A program made the translations under genes and the position numbers. The notes below the pieces were generated by a model. The model was not told where the DNA came from, ran no database searches, and saw nothing but the letters and a program-made list of their open reading frames with translations. From Mesocentrotus franciscanus (taxonomy: Eukaryota; Echinodermata; Echinoidea; Camarodonta; Strongylocentrotidae), in NCBI GenBank assembly GCA_037976565.1, contig CP137673.1, positions 2,395,528 to 2,459,527 of the forward strand: DNA of 64,000 bases, read 5' to 3'. How positions within the stretch are numbered: position 1 is the stretch's first letter; every line of letters begins with the position of its first letter. Of the stretch, positions 1 to 11,594 are shown in pieces.

Positions 1-1261
1 TGATCGCGCACCCGATGTTGTGTGCTAAAATCCTTCCCATAGAGATTGCACGCAGCCCTATGCGGTCTACGTGCATTGCGCGATCATCCAAAATTGTCAA
101 AGTTTTTTTTTTTCAAAGTTCAAACCTTTATTCTTTGTGATCCTGAAGGTGATACTCAATAAATGAGGTGTCATATGAAAGAGCAGATTAATTCCAATAT
201 TTCCAGAGGGGCGTCATCTCGAAATTCTAAAAATATCTTGGTCAAAACAGCTATTTAAACATTGTTTCCTGGCTAACTCGAAATTTGCCACTTATGAGAT
301 ATGACGCCCCTGGCGATATGTAGTCCCAGTCGTAAGGAAAATATCCCTACGCTTATTTTTCGCTAGCCCCAGGGATCACAAACAATTACAGTTTGAAAAT
401 ACCCTTCCCACATTTTTCGGATCAGCTAAGTAGGGAGGCGTGAGCTCCGCGCCGGCCGAACCCATGGTGATAGCGCGTAAAATCTGCACATGAATATGCA
501 TCGGGCCGCGTGTCTACAAACCCGGAAGTGGGTGCCCATTGAAGACAATGGATTACCGATCGCGCATCAGTTAAGCAACACGCGTACGCTTGCACGCGTA
601 TGTGTACGCTTGCATATTGCGCAATTCAGCTGTTGTGCTAAATTTAGCAAAACAACATAACTCTGCGTGTACGTCTTTTTCGTCGATTCTTACAAAAAAT
701 GGATGAATATTGTAGGGAATTGAAGGGGCTGTAACTTTTGATAGAAACATCGGTGAGTCTTGAAATTTGAAATGTATTATTCTGAGTAAATAATTTTTTC
801 AATTATCCAACCAAAATGGTGAAAAACGATCCAAAAGGGAAAATTGAAAAATCGTTCAGACACCCTACTCTTACTCTTAGTTACTTCTTAGTCTTATTTC
901 CCGAACGATCAAATGATAACCAAAATATACATGATTGGCTGATTTACCTTGTGACAGCTCAGATTCAGTTGATTCCCCTGAAAATGGATGAGCGGATTTA
1001 TTTAGACTCAAATTCGTCGAGTTCAAATGCAGAATTAGGCTCTAGAATCTAGTGCACTCTGACTCTATAGACCTATATCCATCCATATAGACGTAGATCC
1101 TCCATAGCATGCATATGTAGCTAGAGTATGGTATGCGCATAAGCCTGATTAATTACGCGTGTAATATGTACGGAGTGCCAAATGAAACGGACATAATAAC
1201 GGGGTGATTTTACTTTAGAGAGGAAAAGAATGAAATAACAAAATTTTATAAAAATAAAAAT
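1..1261. other. intergenic, no gene recognised
   Basis: AT-rich DNA with several CpG/GTAC-rich alternating stretches (about 580-610) and a 78-codon open frame at 816-1052 that resembles nothing I know and lacks clear splice context. I see no supported gene. Confidence 0.5.
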
Positions 1262-1737
1262 GGAGAGGGATAAAGAGAGAGTAGTGGGGATAAATTTAAG
1301 TGGGGGAGGGGGGGGGGGCGCGCAAGAGATACTACTGAGTTCGGTTTAAAAAAAGTAATAATAATACGAATAACGAATATGTTCATTGTTCATAGTTCAT
1401 TTTATTTTTTCTTTCACAATCATTTGTACATAGGATTTCAATAAAAAGTAACAGGAACAGCAGATCATCAATATAACAAACATAATTTGAAGGAGAGGAG
1501 GGGAGGGGGGTTGAGAGAGAAAGAGGAAGAGAGGAGAGAGGGATAAAGAGAGAGTAGTGGGGGCGCAAGAGATACTACTGAGTTCGGTTTAAAAAAAAGT
1601 TATAATAATATGAATAACAAATATGTTCATTGTTCATAGTTCATTTTATTTCTTCTTTCACAAACATTTGTACATAGGATTTCAATAAAAAGTAATAGGA
1701 ACAGCAGATCATCAATATAACAAACATAATTTGAAGT
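1262..1737. repeat. imperfect tandem duplication, unit about 240-270 bp
   Basis: The block starting GGAGAGGGATAAAGAG at 1262 recurs at about 1533. The text from CAAGAGATACTACTGAG to ACATAATTTGAAG is present at about 1322-1491 and again at 1565-1736, with a few substitutions and homopolymer-length changes. The two copies sit head to tail. No coding potential is visible. Confidence 0.85.
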
Positions 1738-2062
1738 GTAACTTATTCAACATACAACTCTTGTCATTAACAAAACAAATTCTATAACAAGTTACTTATG
1801 TAAGATCATGTTCTGTACAATCATGAAAGAAAGAGGAGACATTATAGAAGCTGGGCTTGCATTAGAGCAAGGTCCCCAAACAGAATATAATACCTGAATG
1901 CTAAATAATAACACATGGGAAATATTTTTACAAAAGAGATAGATTGATGTATATGCCTATTATATGAAAAGGATGGAGAGCGAGAGCGCAAAACGCAACA
2001 AAACAACAACAAAGAAAAGTTGAGAAGGACTCTGTAGGGGGAAATGGTGATGGGGAAGAAAT

Positions 2063-2065
<3 letters not shown>

Positions 2066-2103
<38 letters not shown>
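2066..2103. repeat. (GA)n microsatellite
   Basis: Uninterrupted GA dinucleotide run inside a purine-rich tract. The minus-strand open frames over it are Ser/Leu/Phe low-complexity artefacts. Confidence 0.9.
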
Positions 2104-2104
<1 letters not shown>

Positions 2105-2459
2105 AGAAAAAGTACAATAGAGCAAAACATAACAAAGGGAGTTTGCTAATAAAATAAATTAAATGAAGAAATGTTGGTTATAGGTAAGGTAAGGGCCAGC
2201 CTGGAAAAGAGGGAGGGGGGGGGGGTAGACAATGAAGCAAGAAAAAAGTAATTTAATTCTATCATATGTGATGACATAGTTTTTGCATTAAATATTTTCA
2301 GCATAACTACTCAATAAATGTAATTTCAGTTTGCGTTTAAAAACAGAGACATCATGACAGAACGAGTTAATTCAATAGGTAACCTATTGTTGAAAACCAA
2401 GCACGCGAATCGGTATCCTTTACAATTATTATGAATAATGGTGAAAATGAAAGGGCGGT

Positions 2460-2700
2460 AGTGGGCACAATTTTCTTTTTTTTGGGGGGGGGGAGGCCGG
2501 GGGGCACGTGCCCCCTGTGCCCCTGGATCCGCCAATGTGTATTTTACTTTTGTTTCCCTTAAATTTTGTGTTTTACTCCATTATTGTTATCATTAGTGGC
2601 TAGAAGTAGTAGTGTAGTAGAAGTCGTAGTAGAAGTAGTAGTAGTAGAAGTAGTCAGTAGAAGCGGATCCAGGCGAGGGGGCGTGGGGACGCACGCAGGG
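2460..2700. repeat. decayed GGATCC-type TIR fragments with (GTA)n tract
   Basis: Two stretches, one near 2488-2535 (minus sense GGCGGATCCAGGGGCAC) and one near 2663-2685 (GCGGATCCAGGCGAGGGGGC), match the terminal motif of the hAT-like elements at 26-36 kb. Between them lies an irregular AGTAGTAGTAGAAGTAG tract. This is a remnant only; no complete pair of ends or target duplication is seen. Confidence 0.45.
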
Positions 2701-2988
2701 GGCAGGTGCCAATACAGGAGTTTGTAATGTGGGGGCAAACTTCCTAAAACTTTAAGGCTTACCGTGGAAATTCCTGCCAAAGTTAAAGAGAAGGTTGAGT
2801 TCTGGGGAGAGGTGAAAAATAATTTGTGAGCGTTTTCATAATTGTTATCATGCAAGTGTGGAAGAACAGAGAAATAATGTTCCCTGAAAGCATTGCTCTT
2901 CATATGCCTTCATATTCTAAATTATGACATGTACAGCTTACAAATGTGGGCTCATTTTTATGCCACATGTTTGTGAAGTCTTTTCTGT

Positions 2989-3167
2989 ATACATATCTTT
3001 CTGTGTACAGTGCTTGTAATTTTACCAAGACTGGGCCAAATTTCTAATCATTTTGATGATTCCAGAACCTTGCAGTACCGGTACACACCAATACTGTTAT
3101 GCTACATGATCAACTTTTTCTGATCGATTCCACACCGTTTCTTTCACATTGCAATCGTATGACCACA
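2989..3167. mobile_element. MITE fragment, homologous to 13340-13512
   Basis: About 180 bp, starting near ACATATCTTTCTGTGTACAG and ending at the GACCA near 3165, matches the right half of the MITE at 13161-13525 with scattered changes. The left terminal repeat is absent, so this is a truncated copy. Confidence 0.8.
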
Positions 3168-4288
3168 TAAATTCAACTTTATCTTTAAGTATCCCTTTTA
3201 AAATGTGATGCCTGTCCATTTTCAAATTTGAAATTAACGTTATCATCTCTTATGTGATATAGCCCTTCTTGTTTTGTTTGGCAAGTGTGATTTTTCATTT
3301 TTAATACGTGCACTATGAATAATGGGACCTTTTACCTAGTGTCCATTGTCGCATACAAAATCTGTCCTGTTGCAGACCTTTCAGTCATAAGAGCATATAT
3401 CCAAAACTGGAACAGATTTTCCAGCCACGGGTACCCTACCAACTGCTCTAAATTTCATAGGAACGAGCTGTGCCCCTTAGAGAAATCATGATCATTTTCA
3501 GTGCTATCAATTATCTCCTCTATTAAACATGTATTTAGTATGCCTTACATTAAAACATGTTGCCCTGATGACATAATACTTCTAGTCAACTTGTTTATAG
3601 ATAAGCATCTTCAAATCTATAAATCATTATCCTTTAAACCCCATACACTTTCGAACTTCATAGAATACCATAGAATGCCAATTCTTATTTATGATGATTA
3701 AAATACTCAGTAAATAATTTAAGAGGTAGTAAATCAACAATAATTATAAACTCACTGACCAATTTCTGTATAAGTGTGTCTGTTTATTTATAGACAGAGT
3801 ATATAGATCATCAAATTTATTCGAAGAAGATAAAATCGGTATCCTCAAAAATGAGTACACTGTATTTTCTTCAAACACTATGCAAACGATATGCCAATTG
3901 TCACAGCTCTTAAGGTGTTGATCTGACCTCATTGATTCCCCTGGCTGAGCACTTGTTTTTAGCACCCATTTCTTTTGCACCACAACATCTTGGCACTTTA
4001 GGTGCAACTTTTTGATGGGGGAGGTAACAAAGAAACGGGGAGGAGCCTGAAAATCATTTCAGAGTTAGAACAGAGAGAACTCTAAACAAACAAACAAACA
4101 AACAAAAGAGCAAAACGACCCCTTCATGCCCCCCACCAAAATAAAATGATTATAAGACCATGTACACTAGAGGGCGATGTAGCTTTATTTCTTCTAAATT
4201 ACTCAATCACACGTTTCTGTAAAAATTGTAAGTAGTACAACATTTTACACGTGTGGGTCTGTCTAGCAGAAGTTTCTATATCAGCAAC
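3168..4288. other. intergenic and 5' flank of TOMM22
   Basis: No second gene is seen. A (CAAA)n run lies near 4090. The promoter and 5' UTR of TOMM22 must lie at its right end, but there is no TATA box or other core element I can point to. Confidence 0.4.
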
Positions 4289-4846
4289 ATGGAGGGTGGT
4301 GATCATCATGAGGAGGTACCCCAAGCGATTGTCCCGCCAGAAATCACTGAAAAACAACCTTCCGAAGTTGAAGAAAAGCATGAAGAATCACTAGCAGCAC
4401 TGACTGATTCAATTTTAGACGATGATCTCGTAGTTATTCCGAGTCAGACAGAAGTCCAAGACCAAGTCCTACAGCAGGAGTCGGCAGCGACCGAACAGCC
4501 AGACACCGTCGTTCCATCGGAACCCTCTCCTCCCGCGGAGCCGGAGCCTCAGGCGGCGATTCCAGAAAGCGAACCGTCACAACCTGCACCTGAACCTGGA
4601 CTTGAAACTCAACCTGAACTTGAAGAACCTCAACCTGAAACTCAACCTCAACCTCAGCCCGAACCTGAACCTCAACCCGAACCTCAACCTCAACCTAAAC
4701 CCGAACCTGCCCAAAGTCAGTCTGTCGACTCTGTCCCTCCACCACAGCCAAATCCAGAGCCAAGCATCAAAGCTCGTCCAGCTTCAGCTACAGTTAGAAC
4801 AGCATCAAAAGCAATCAAAGGGATAGTTGAAGAAGATGATGATGAT
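4289..4846 (+). CDS. TOMM22: TOMM22 coding exon 1
   Basis: 186 codons ending in a Glu/Asp run (GIVEEDDDD) just before the donor GTAAGC at 4847. The segment at about 4590-4712 is a coding minisatellite of CCTGAA/CCTCAA-like hexamers that encodes Pro-Glu and Pro-Gln repeats. Confidence 0.9.
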
Positions 4847-7800
4847 GTAAGCAGAAGAATGTTCTTCTTTTTGTCTTCTTTTTCTTCAGAATTCGAAAAA
4901 AACGAATATAAAAATATGCAAGCAGTTAATTTATGTTAATATCCAGCATTTCATGTTCCAAAAGCATGTTTACAGTTTAGCACAGGTTTAACAAATGTTT
5001 TTTAAAGAATTAAGTGTTAGACTTAAGTTAGAGTAAGTTAGATACTAATTTAATTATTTTTTAGCTTTGACTTGTTGTACATGTTGTTGATTAGATCAAG
5101 TAGAATGGTCTACCAGTTCTAATCTTAATGTTAACAACAACAAAAGTTCTAGTTTAAGTGTCTACTATTATAATAGACAGAAATAACCGTCTGATATGGG
5201 TCATTCTTTAATAAAACTGACATTTGTTGACGTTCCCCATACACAGACGGTACCCCATACGGCTCGCACCGGGGGGAGAGATTGAGCCGATTTTGGCCTG
5301 CTTTTAGGTCAAAAACTTTCTCCCACGATTTTCTTTATTTAGATCTAATTTTCTGATTTATAAATCAGATACAAAAATACTATGTCTATTTTTCTCCTAT
5401 GTACAGTTATCAATTTTTTATGACTTATTTCTAAATGCGAAATTTACAGACTTACGTATATGAGTTATCCAATTTTTATCTCAGAACCAAGGAAACGGTA
5501 CGTTCATGCATTCGAACTGGTAATCTATGACATGACCCGCCCGATATATTTCGGGTCAACCGACCAAAACAAGCCCAATGGCCAATCAGAGCACGTGTTT
5601 GATATTGGGCTTATGAATATTCAAACATCACCGGCTCAAGCCGGGCTGACTCATACGTAGCTATTGGACGTTCGAAAAGAAAAAATGAATATTCATCAAC
5701 TTAAACCAAGATGGCTGACAACAAATCTTGTTGACTACAAGACTTTCTCGGATTAATCATTAATATAGGATCTAAATGAGCAAGCTATCGTAAGTCAAAG
5801 TAGATATTTCGGGTTATTCTTATGGCTATTTAGATTCAGTGTAATATTGCAGCCAAAGTGGATATATGAAGACGTAAAGAGTGAAAAACTCGTTGCATAT
5901 CTCATTCATCGCGGTCCGCCGAACCGAACCATTCGTTCCCCACACTACCCCATTGACGTACTTCAGTCTATGTATAGAGGCGGTCAGAGGAGCCAGATGC
6001 AATCTCAGCGGAACAACCGTCGATATCAGAGACTGAAGCTTTTGGTCTACCATTATAATTAAATATAGATTCTAAAGGTCATGACTCATCGATTAATATA
6101 TATGAATAGAATATTAATTTCTTTATTTTGAATGGACATTTAAAAAAGGAAATACCTGGGAGGCTGGAAATGGTGGAGTTGAAATTTTGGACACAACATA
6201 TTAAAGAATTTTTTTTTTCTTCAATAATGATCACTTTTACACCTTGATAACAACTGTACAAATTTGCATTTGGAATTGTAAGAATATTGTCATGAACGTG
6301 GACTTTGATAATCTTTCTTTTAATTTTCAAAAGGCATCGTTTTTTTTAACAGGCATATACATGTACAGTGTACAGTATTTCTATTTAGTTTCCTGTAAAT
6401 ACTTAATGGGCTTCGTTGTCATGCATTTAATCAACTTAGACCTTATTCAGGAGAGAAATTAAGAATTCGACTGAACACGCATGTAGAAAATACAAAGCTT
6501 TGAAAATATTGGCAGTATTTCAGTAAATTATTTTGTGCTTCATGCTTACATTCATGATTTATTTATGAAGCTTATGGCAGTAAATTGTACATTATTAATC
6601 TTTTTCTTGTATTGCATACAGGATATTGAAGATGAGACATTGACAGAGAGACTGGTCGGCCTCACCGAGATGTTTCCGCAGACTTTGTGTACGGTCGCAG
6701 GAGTCACATTCAGTCTGTCAGTCAGTAGCATGAAGAAGCTCTTCAACTTCAGCAGGAGCGCCCTCTGGATCGGCAGTACATCATTCATGCTCCTGATCTT
6801 GCCGATTGTCTTTGAGACGGAGATGGTGCACATGGAACAGGCCCAGATTCAGAGACAGAAGCAGGTATGGGGGTCTTGCTTTATCTATCAAAAAGTACTA
6901 AGTGCAGGCATTGATTCCAAGGCAATGGCTTAGGAAACCACTCATTCGTTTGCACACACAAACTTGTGTCTTTTTTTGGGGTGGGGGGTAAAGAAGACAA
7001 GACACCAATGTGTTTAATGAAATGAAAAGCTACTTTGCAGATTGAATGGTGGTTTACTGTCAGGAGCACACAAATACATGTACCCTTTGAAAGTTTGAAT
7101 CTTTACATTGTCCCTAAAGTATTTATCCAATTACTATCATTCCATTGGGGGGGGGGGGAGACCCTAAACAATCTATAATGTTGAACTATACTACATTAAT
7201 AGGTTAGGATACTTAAGATTTAGGAATCTTTTTATCCTTTTTTTAGACCATCCATTCTTGCATACATGTACATGTACAAGTATGTTGGTATAATTTGTTT
7301 TAAAGTTAGAATCGGAACATGATCAAGGAGACTGATCAAGAAAGATGTTTGCCTGGCTCCTTGCAGACCAAACAAACTGATTCAAACAGACCCAAATTTT
7401 TATGACCAGCAAAAAATCCCATATATCTTTCCAAACCATGATTCTGAGCTGAAAAAACAATCTGTCAGAATGAAATTAAACGGTCCAATCACATACTTTT
7501 TTAGGGTTTTGCAACCCTCCCCCAGATTTTGGCAGGCATGCATAGTTGCATACATATTAGCTCATGCCCCCATTGAAAATCATGCCATGTGATAGCCTTT
7601 TATTTTATTTCTTAAAAGTACGCAAAACTGAAATACCATAAACATAAACACAAGGTTATATCTTTACAATTAGAATGATTTGAAAGTTATTTATTGAGCA
7701 ATTATTCATTAGGTAGGGTTGTTGATCGTCAACATATTTGTATAGTTTTAAAGTAGTGGTTGAAATTGGTGTTTAAAAGCAAACATTTTTTCTTTATTAG

Positions 7801-8125
7801 GCCTGAGTCGATACGGTCGGGGCATACTGATGAAATGCGCTATTTATTGAGGCAAGTGACAGATCCTGCTAGCTAATATCGGGAGAGCCGTTCCCGACCG
7901 GTGCAAGGCCGTCTGGACCCCGTGTATAAAATTCCCGACATGACTCAGGCCTATTCTTTATTTTAAAAAATAAGGGTTGAAATCTGTAATTGATGTAAGA
8001 TTTTTGTGTTCATTCAACAGATATTACTTGGACCTAATGCTGCCTCAGCAGGCGGAATGACAGGCGGTCTAACGCCCCCTATACCAGGAGTTTCGGTCGC
8101 TGCACCCCCTCCAGGAGCCAGATAG
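4289..8125 (+). CDS. TOMM22: TOM22 homologue, mitochondrial outer-membrane import receptor
   Basis: Central receptor and organiser subunit of the TOM complex, which takes up presequence proteins at the mitochondrial surface. Coding exons are 4289-4846, 6622-6864 and 8021-8125. All introns are GT-AG and phase 0, giving 301 codons before TAG. Residues 1-186 are an acidic, disordered cytosolic arm rich in Glu, Pro and Gln with PEPQP-type repeats at about 97-150. Residues 187-267 carry the family signature: acidic DIEDETLTERL, then GLTEMFP, an amphipathic stretch, and one transmembrane helix at about 233-250 with the conserved Pro247, followed by FETE. The last exon encodes the ILLGPN motif and a Gly/Pro-rich tail. 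Vertebrate TOM22 is about 142 residues, so the N-terminal arm is greatly expanded. The ATG at 4289 is chosen because it is the first ATG in the open frame. Identity is secure from exons 2 and 3. Confidence 0.95.
4847..6621 (+). other. TOMM22 intron 1
   Basis: 1.8-kb intron with no recognised gene. Overlapping 71- and 75-codon frames lie on opposite strands at 5826-6062. They shadow one another, show no known domain, and are not called. Confidence 0.6.
6622..6864 (+). CDS. TOMM22: TOMM22 coding exon 2 (receptor core and TM helix)
   Basis: 81 codons between the acceptor TGCATACAG and the donor GTATGG. It holds the most conserved part of the protein: LTERL, GLTEMFP, SRSALWIG and the membrane helix. 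Confidence 0.95.
7799..7952. mobile_element. 154-bp MITE in TOMM22 intron 2
   Basis: Perfect 11-bp terminal inverted repeats AGGCCTGAGTC and GACTCAGGCCT, flanked on both sides by ATT (a possible 3-bp target duplication). The interior has no coding potential. Confidence 0.75.
8021..8125 (+). CDS. TOMM22: TOMM22 coding exon 3 (C-terminal tail)
   Basis: 34 codons plus TAG after the acceptor TTCAACAG. It starts with ILLGPN, as in animal TOM22, then an Ala/Gly/Pro-rich intermembrane-space tail. Confidence 0.9.
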   Translation: MLLGPNAASAGGMTGGLTPPIPGVSVAAPPPGAR

Positions 8126-8445
8126 TCTCTACAACGCAGGGACAGGCCTTAGAATAGTAGGCCTAGTGACCTAAAGTATTGTTTTTATATCTGTACGCTT
8201 TCTCTGATTATCCATACAAATCACTTATTTAATTTGACTAATTGAGGTTTTCTTGGTAAATGAAACCAGCAAAAAAAAAAATCAAATCAATCAATTTGGA
8301 GAATTATTCCCAATATCACTTTTCTTTCTACAAGATGTTTAGCCAGTGTTTATATGCAGAGTACAAGCACATTTATGAACACTGTATTAATGATTGGAAT
8401 GTTTTCGAACGGATTCCTAAATTTTTCATTTGAAGATGTGGAGGT

Positions 8446-8690
8446 GGAGGTGTTGTGGTATAGTGGTCAATTCACTTGACTCTCAATCCAAGGGATTAGG
8501 GTTCAAATCCCAGCCCAGCACTGTCGTCTTTTGGCAAGACTTTAATCCACATTTGCCACTCTCCACCCAGGTGTAAATGAGTACCTGGCAACTGCTGGGG
8601 TAATAATAATTGCATGACCCTTGGGAACAACAGCATTGAAGCTGATGAGGCTTCCCTGGGTAAACAAAATTACTGTTATTATTAAGATAT
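8446..8690 (+). mobile_element. tRNA-derived SINE
   Basis: It has an A-box-like TGGTATAGTGGTCAA and a B box GGTTCAAATCCC, followed by a non-tRNA body starting GTCTTTTGGCAAGAC and TTTGCCACTCTCCACCC. Shorter relatives lie at 24009-24122 (plus) and 21682-21796 (minus), which shows a dispersed family. The acceptor stem does not close, so this is not a tRNA gene. Confidence 0.8.
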
Positions 8691-9553
8691 TTCTCTTAAC
8701 CCCCTTTCTTCATTGGCAGAATTAACAGGTACTACTTAACCTGTTGACTACCGGCTGGTACTGAATTCTTGGATTCCCATAAGCTTCTATACAGGAGCTA
8801 CTCAGTTCCAGTAGGCAATGGGTTCACAGATGCAGGAGCTTTATGCAGTAGATATATCAGTATTGAATAGGTTTTCGTGGGATATTTAATTTGTAAATTT
8901 GAATGTAACAACTTACATAGATTTACGTAAATGTTAATGCAGTGATACTTGTGTAATTATCTAAAAGAGGAGGAAAAGTTCATTAGTTCAATTCAAGGAA
9001 CTAGGTTTACCAACTTCACAAAACTTTGTATTTATGAATATCAATCCCATAGCAATAATATGAACCGTTTGTTTGATATTGTGCACTTCTTTTCCTTTTT
9101 CCCTTAAGAGTGAAGACTTGGGTGATAAGTAGCAAGAAAAAGATCGTAATGTTCTTTAGTAACATGCCAGTTGCAACAATGCTGTATTGAAATGGTACTC
9201 CATAGACTAAAGATGACCTGCTATTTACTAGTACATGTATTATTACATTTGTTTGTGTTTATACCCATTTTATGTGAAAAGTACAATTGTGGCATGACAT
9301 GATGTTCATAAATATATATGTACACTTTATTGTGGACATTTGATTTAATAGAAATTGTCCAATTGTGTTTGTGTTGCCAGTTGCCTTAAGCAGTTTCTGA
9401 AGTTTAATATCAAGAAAGGGGAGGGAAGATAAGAGACAAGAAAAAAATGTACTTGGATGTGTATGTGTAGGTTTGAGAAGCAATCGATGGACAGAGAGTG
9501 GAAACAGCCGAGGAGAAACAAGTAGGTAGATACAGTACATATAGAAATACACG
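8691..9553. other. intergenic, nothing recognised
   Basis: AT-rich sequence 3' of TOMM22. I found no clear AATAAA signal between the stop codon and 9300. Confidence 0.4.
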
Positions 9554-9730
9554 TACAGTCAAACCTGTCTATAGCGACCGCCCAAGGGAAACACAAAAAG
9601 TCGTCTTTGTAGACAGGTGGTCTTTGTAGACCGGTTCCTTTAGTACATGTTTCAATGAGAAACCATTTTCAGGGGAAACAAAAAATGTGGTCTTTGTAGA
9701 CAGGTGGTCACTAAAGCAGGTTTGACTGTA
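9554..9730. mobile_element. 177-bp MITE with 14-bp perfect TIRs
   Basis: The ends TACAGTCAAACCTG and CAGGTTTGACTGTA are exact inverted repeats starting and ending in TA, as expected for Tc1/mariner-like insertion at TA. The interior contains several copies of GTCTTTGTAGACAGGTGGTC and related words, most of them direct. Confidence 0.8.
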
Positions 9731-10586
9731 CATTGAACATAAAGAGGACTTTGTGAACATTTATGTTGTGGACATTGGGTAGGGCAACAGAGGAGATCAA
9801 GTCAGGGAGATGTTGATGCGAGGAGGGAGGAGTGACAGAACCATACTGAATTTCATGGTGTTGGCTACAGAATGAATCAATGAATGTTTCTGATGAGATC
9901 AACGTAACAAAAAAATAGAAGTAAGACAAGGAGAAAGAAACAAGAAATGGGTTGTACATGTACATAGTTGAATAGAAGATGGATGGACACTTGGAAGGCT
10001 TGGTTTTAAACAGAATGAAGATAAGGAGAGAAAAAAGGGGATTGTAGTCCGAGATTGGTAGAGAGAATGACAAAGAAATGAATAGAAGATAGGGAGAGAA
10101 GGATATTTGGGTGATGAATGAAATGTGTGTCGCGATTGATGTAAAGAAATGGATGAAAGATGAGGAGAAATAAAAGAAGTACATGTACTTGAATGTATAA
10201 ATGGATGGAGGACGAATAGATGTCTCTCCTCTCTTGAGATGAAAATAAAAAGATAAGAGATGAAAGTTGTTTTTTCCAACAATTGAATTTAAACTAGGTC
10301 TAGGACAAGTTAAACCCTTTCACTGCCATACATAGTTGAAATGACCTAATCTGGTTACTTGTATTATTTACATCCTCTATAAAATTATGTACTTTGGAGC
10401 AAAAGCTTGTCTTTCATCTTGACATTCAACATTAGGAAGTTACACGGGGCATGTAATCTACAAAAAGGCATTTCAAATCGTCTCATGAAATCTTATTTTA
10501 GACCCACATTTCTATATCTCATAAAAACACAGCTCAGTCAAAGTTGCCATTCAATCAGAAGTTAAACAAGGGAAACAATCTTGGCG

Positions 10587-11594
10587 GTCTCGCCTGCATT
10601 ACACAATTCGTTATGATGAAAAACTGAGGTTGGGACATTATTTATAGGCAGGGTGGCCCATTAGCAGGCCCCCCAAAATGAAATTCTTTGAACATAATCA
10701 TCATTTTAAAGTGAATATTGACAAAGAATCATCAGAATAATTATTTACTATTATTTGTACCAAGATTGATAATTTTCATGAAATATGAACAAATAACAAA
10801 AATTGATTTATTAATTCTCATATTTAGTTGTGAAAACATAATCCAAGTCTACTGACCTAAAATGACCTTTGACCTTGACTTTGTGACCTGGAATTTGTGT
10901 TAATGATTTGTGATACTTGATAACCCTTGGGTACAATTTTCATGGAATTTGAACAAACACCTTTGAAATTATGCTAAAATTTCAAAATCTTGATGTTGAT
11001 GCCACAACAAAGTCTACGTTTGCAGACCTGAAATGACATTTGACCTTTACTTTGTCACCTAAAAGACTAATCACATGATTGGTGATACTTGATAACCCTT
11101 ATGTTCAAGTTTCATGGAATAGGAATGTATACTTTCAAAATTATGATAACAATTCAAAATCTTAGCCTGATGCCACAACATAGTCTAAGTTTGTTGACCT
11201 GAAATGACCTTTGACCTTGACCTAGTGGGCTGAAATTCTACTCACATGATTGGGGATACTTGATAACCCTTTAGTCTAAGTTTCATTGAATAAGAACTTA
11301 TACTTTCAAAATTATATTAAAAATTCAAAAACTTAACCTTAGGTTAAGTTTTTGATGATGATGCCACAACATAGTCTAAGTTTGTTGACCTGAAATGACC
11401 TTTGACCTTGACTTTGTGACCTGAAATTTTCCTCACATGATTGGGGATACTTGATAACCCTTTAGTCCAAGTTTCATTGAATAGGAGTAGGACCTTATAC
11501 TTTCAAAATGATATCAACAATTCTTGATGTTGACGCTGTCGCCGCCACCGGAAAAGCGGCGCCTATGTCTCGCTTTTTGCTACGCAGGCGAGAC
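10587..11594. mobile_element. non-autonomous DNA element with internal about 190-bp tandem repeats
   Basis: GTCTCGCCTGC at the left end and GCAGGCGAGAC at the right end are exact inverted 11-mers. The interior is four to five degenerate direct repeats of about 190 bp, each with a core like TGACCTTTGACCTTGAC and the phrase ATACTTGATAACCC. No open frame is present. The right end reads GGAAAAGCGGCGCCTATGTCTCGC, a sequence style seen in dispersed repeats of many marine invertebrates. Confidence 0.75.

Noticed and set aside
5826..6062. 71- and 75-codon frames on opposite strands in TOMM22 intron 1
   Set aside because: They overlap each other, have no domain, and sit inside an intron whose flanking exons are secure.
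8446..8520. Possible tRNA gene
   Set aside because: Same reason, and the body is shared with two other dispersed copies.
10587..11594. Gene with regularly spaced exons
   Set aside because: The periodicity is a tandem repeat within a TIR element and no frame is kept.
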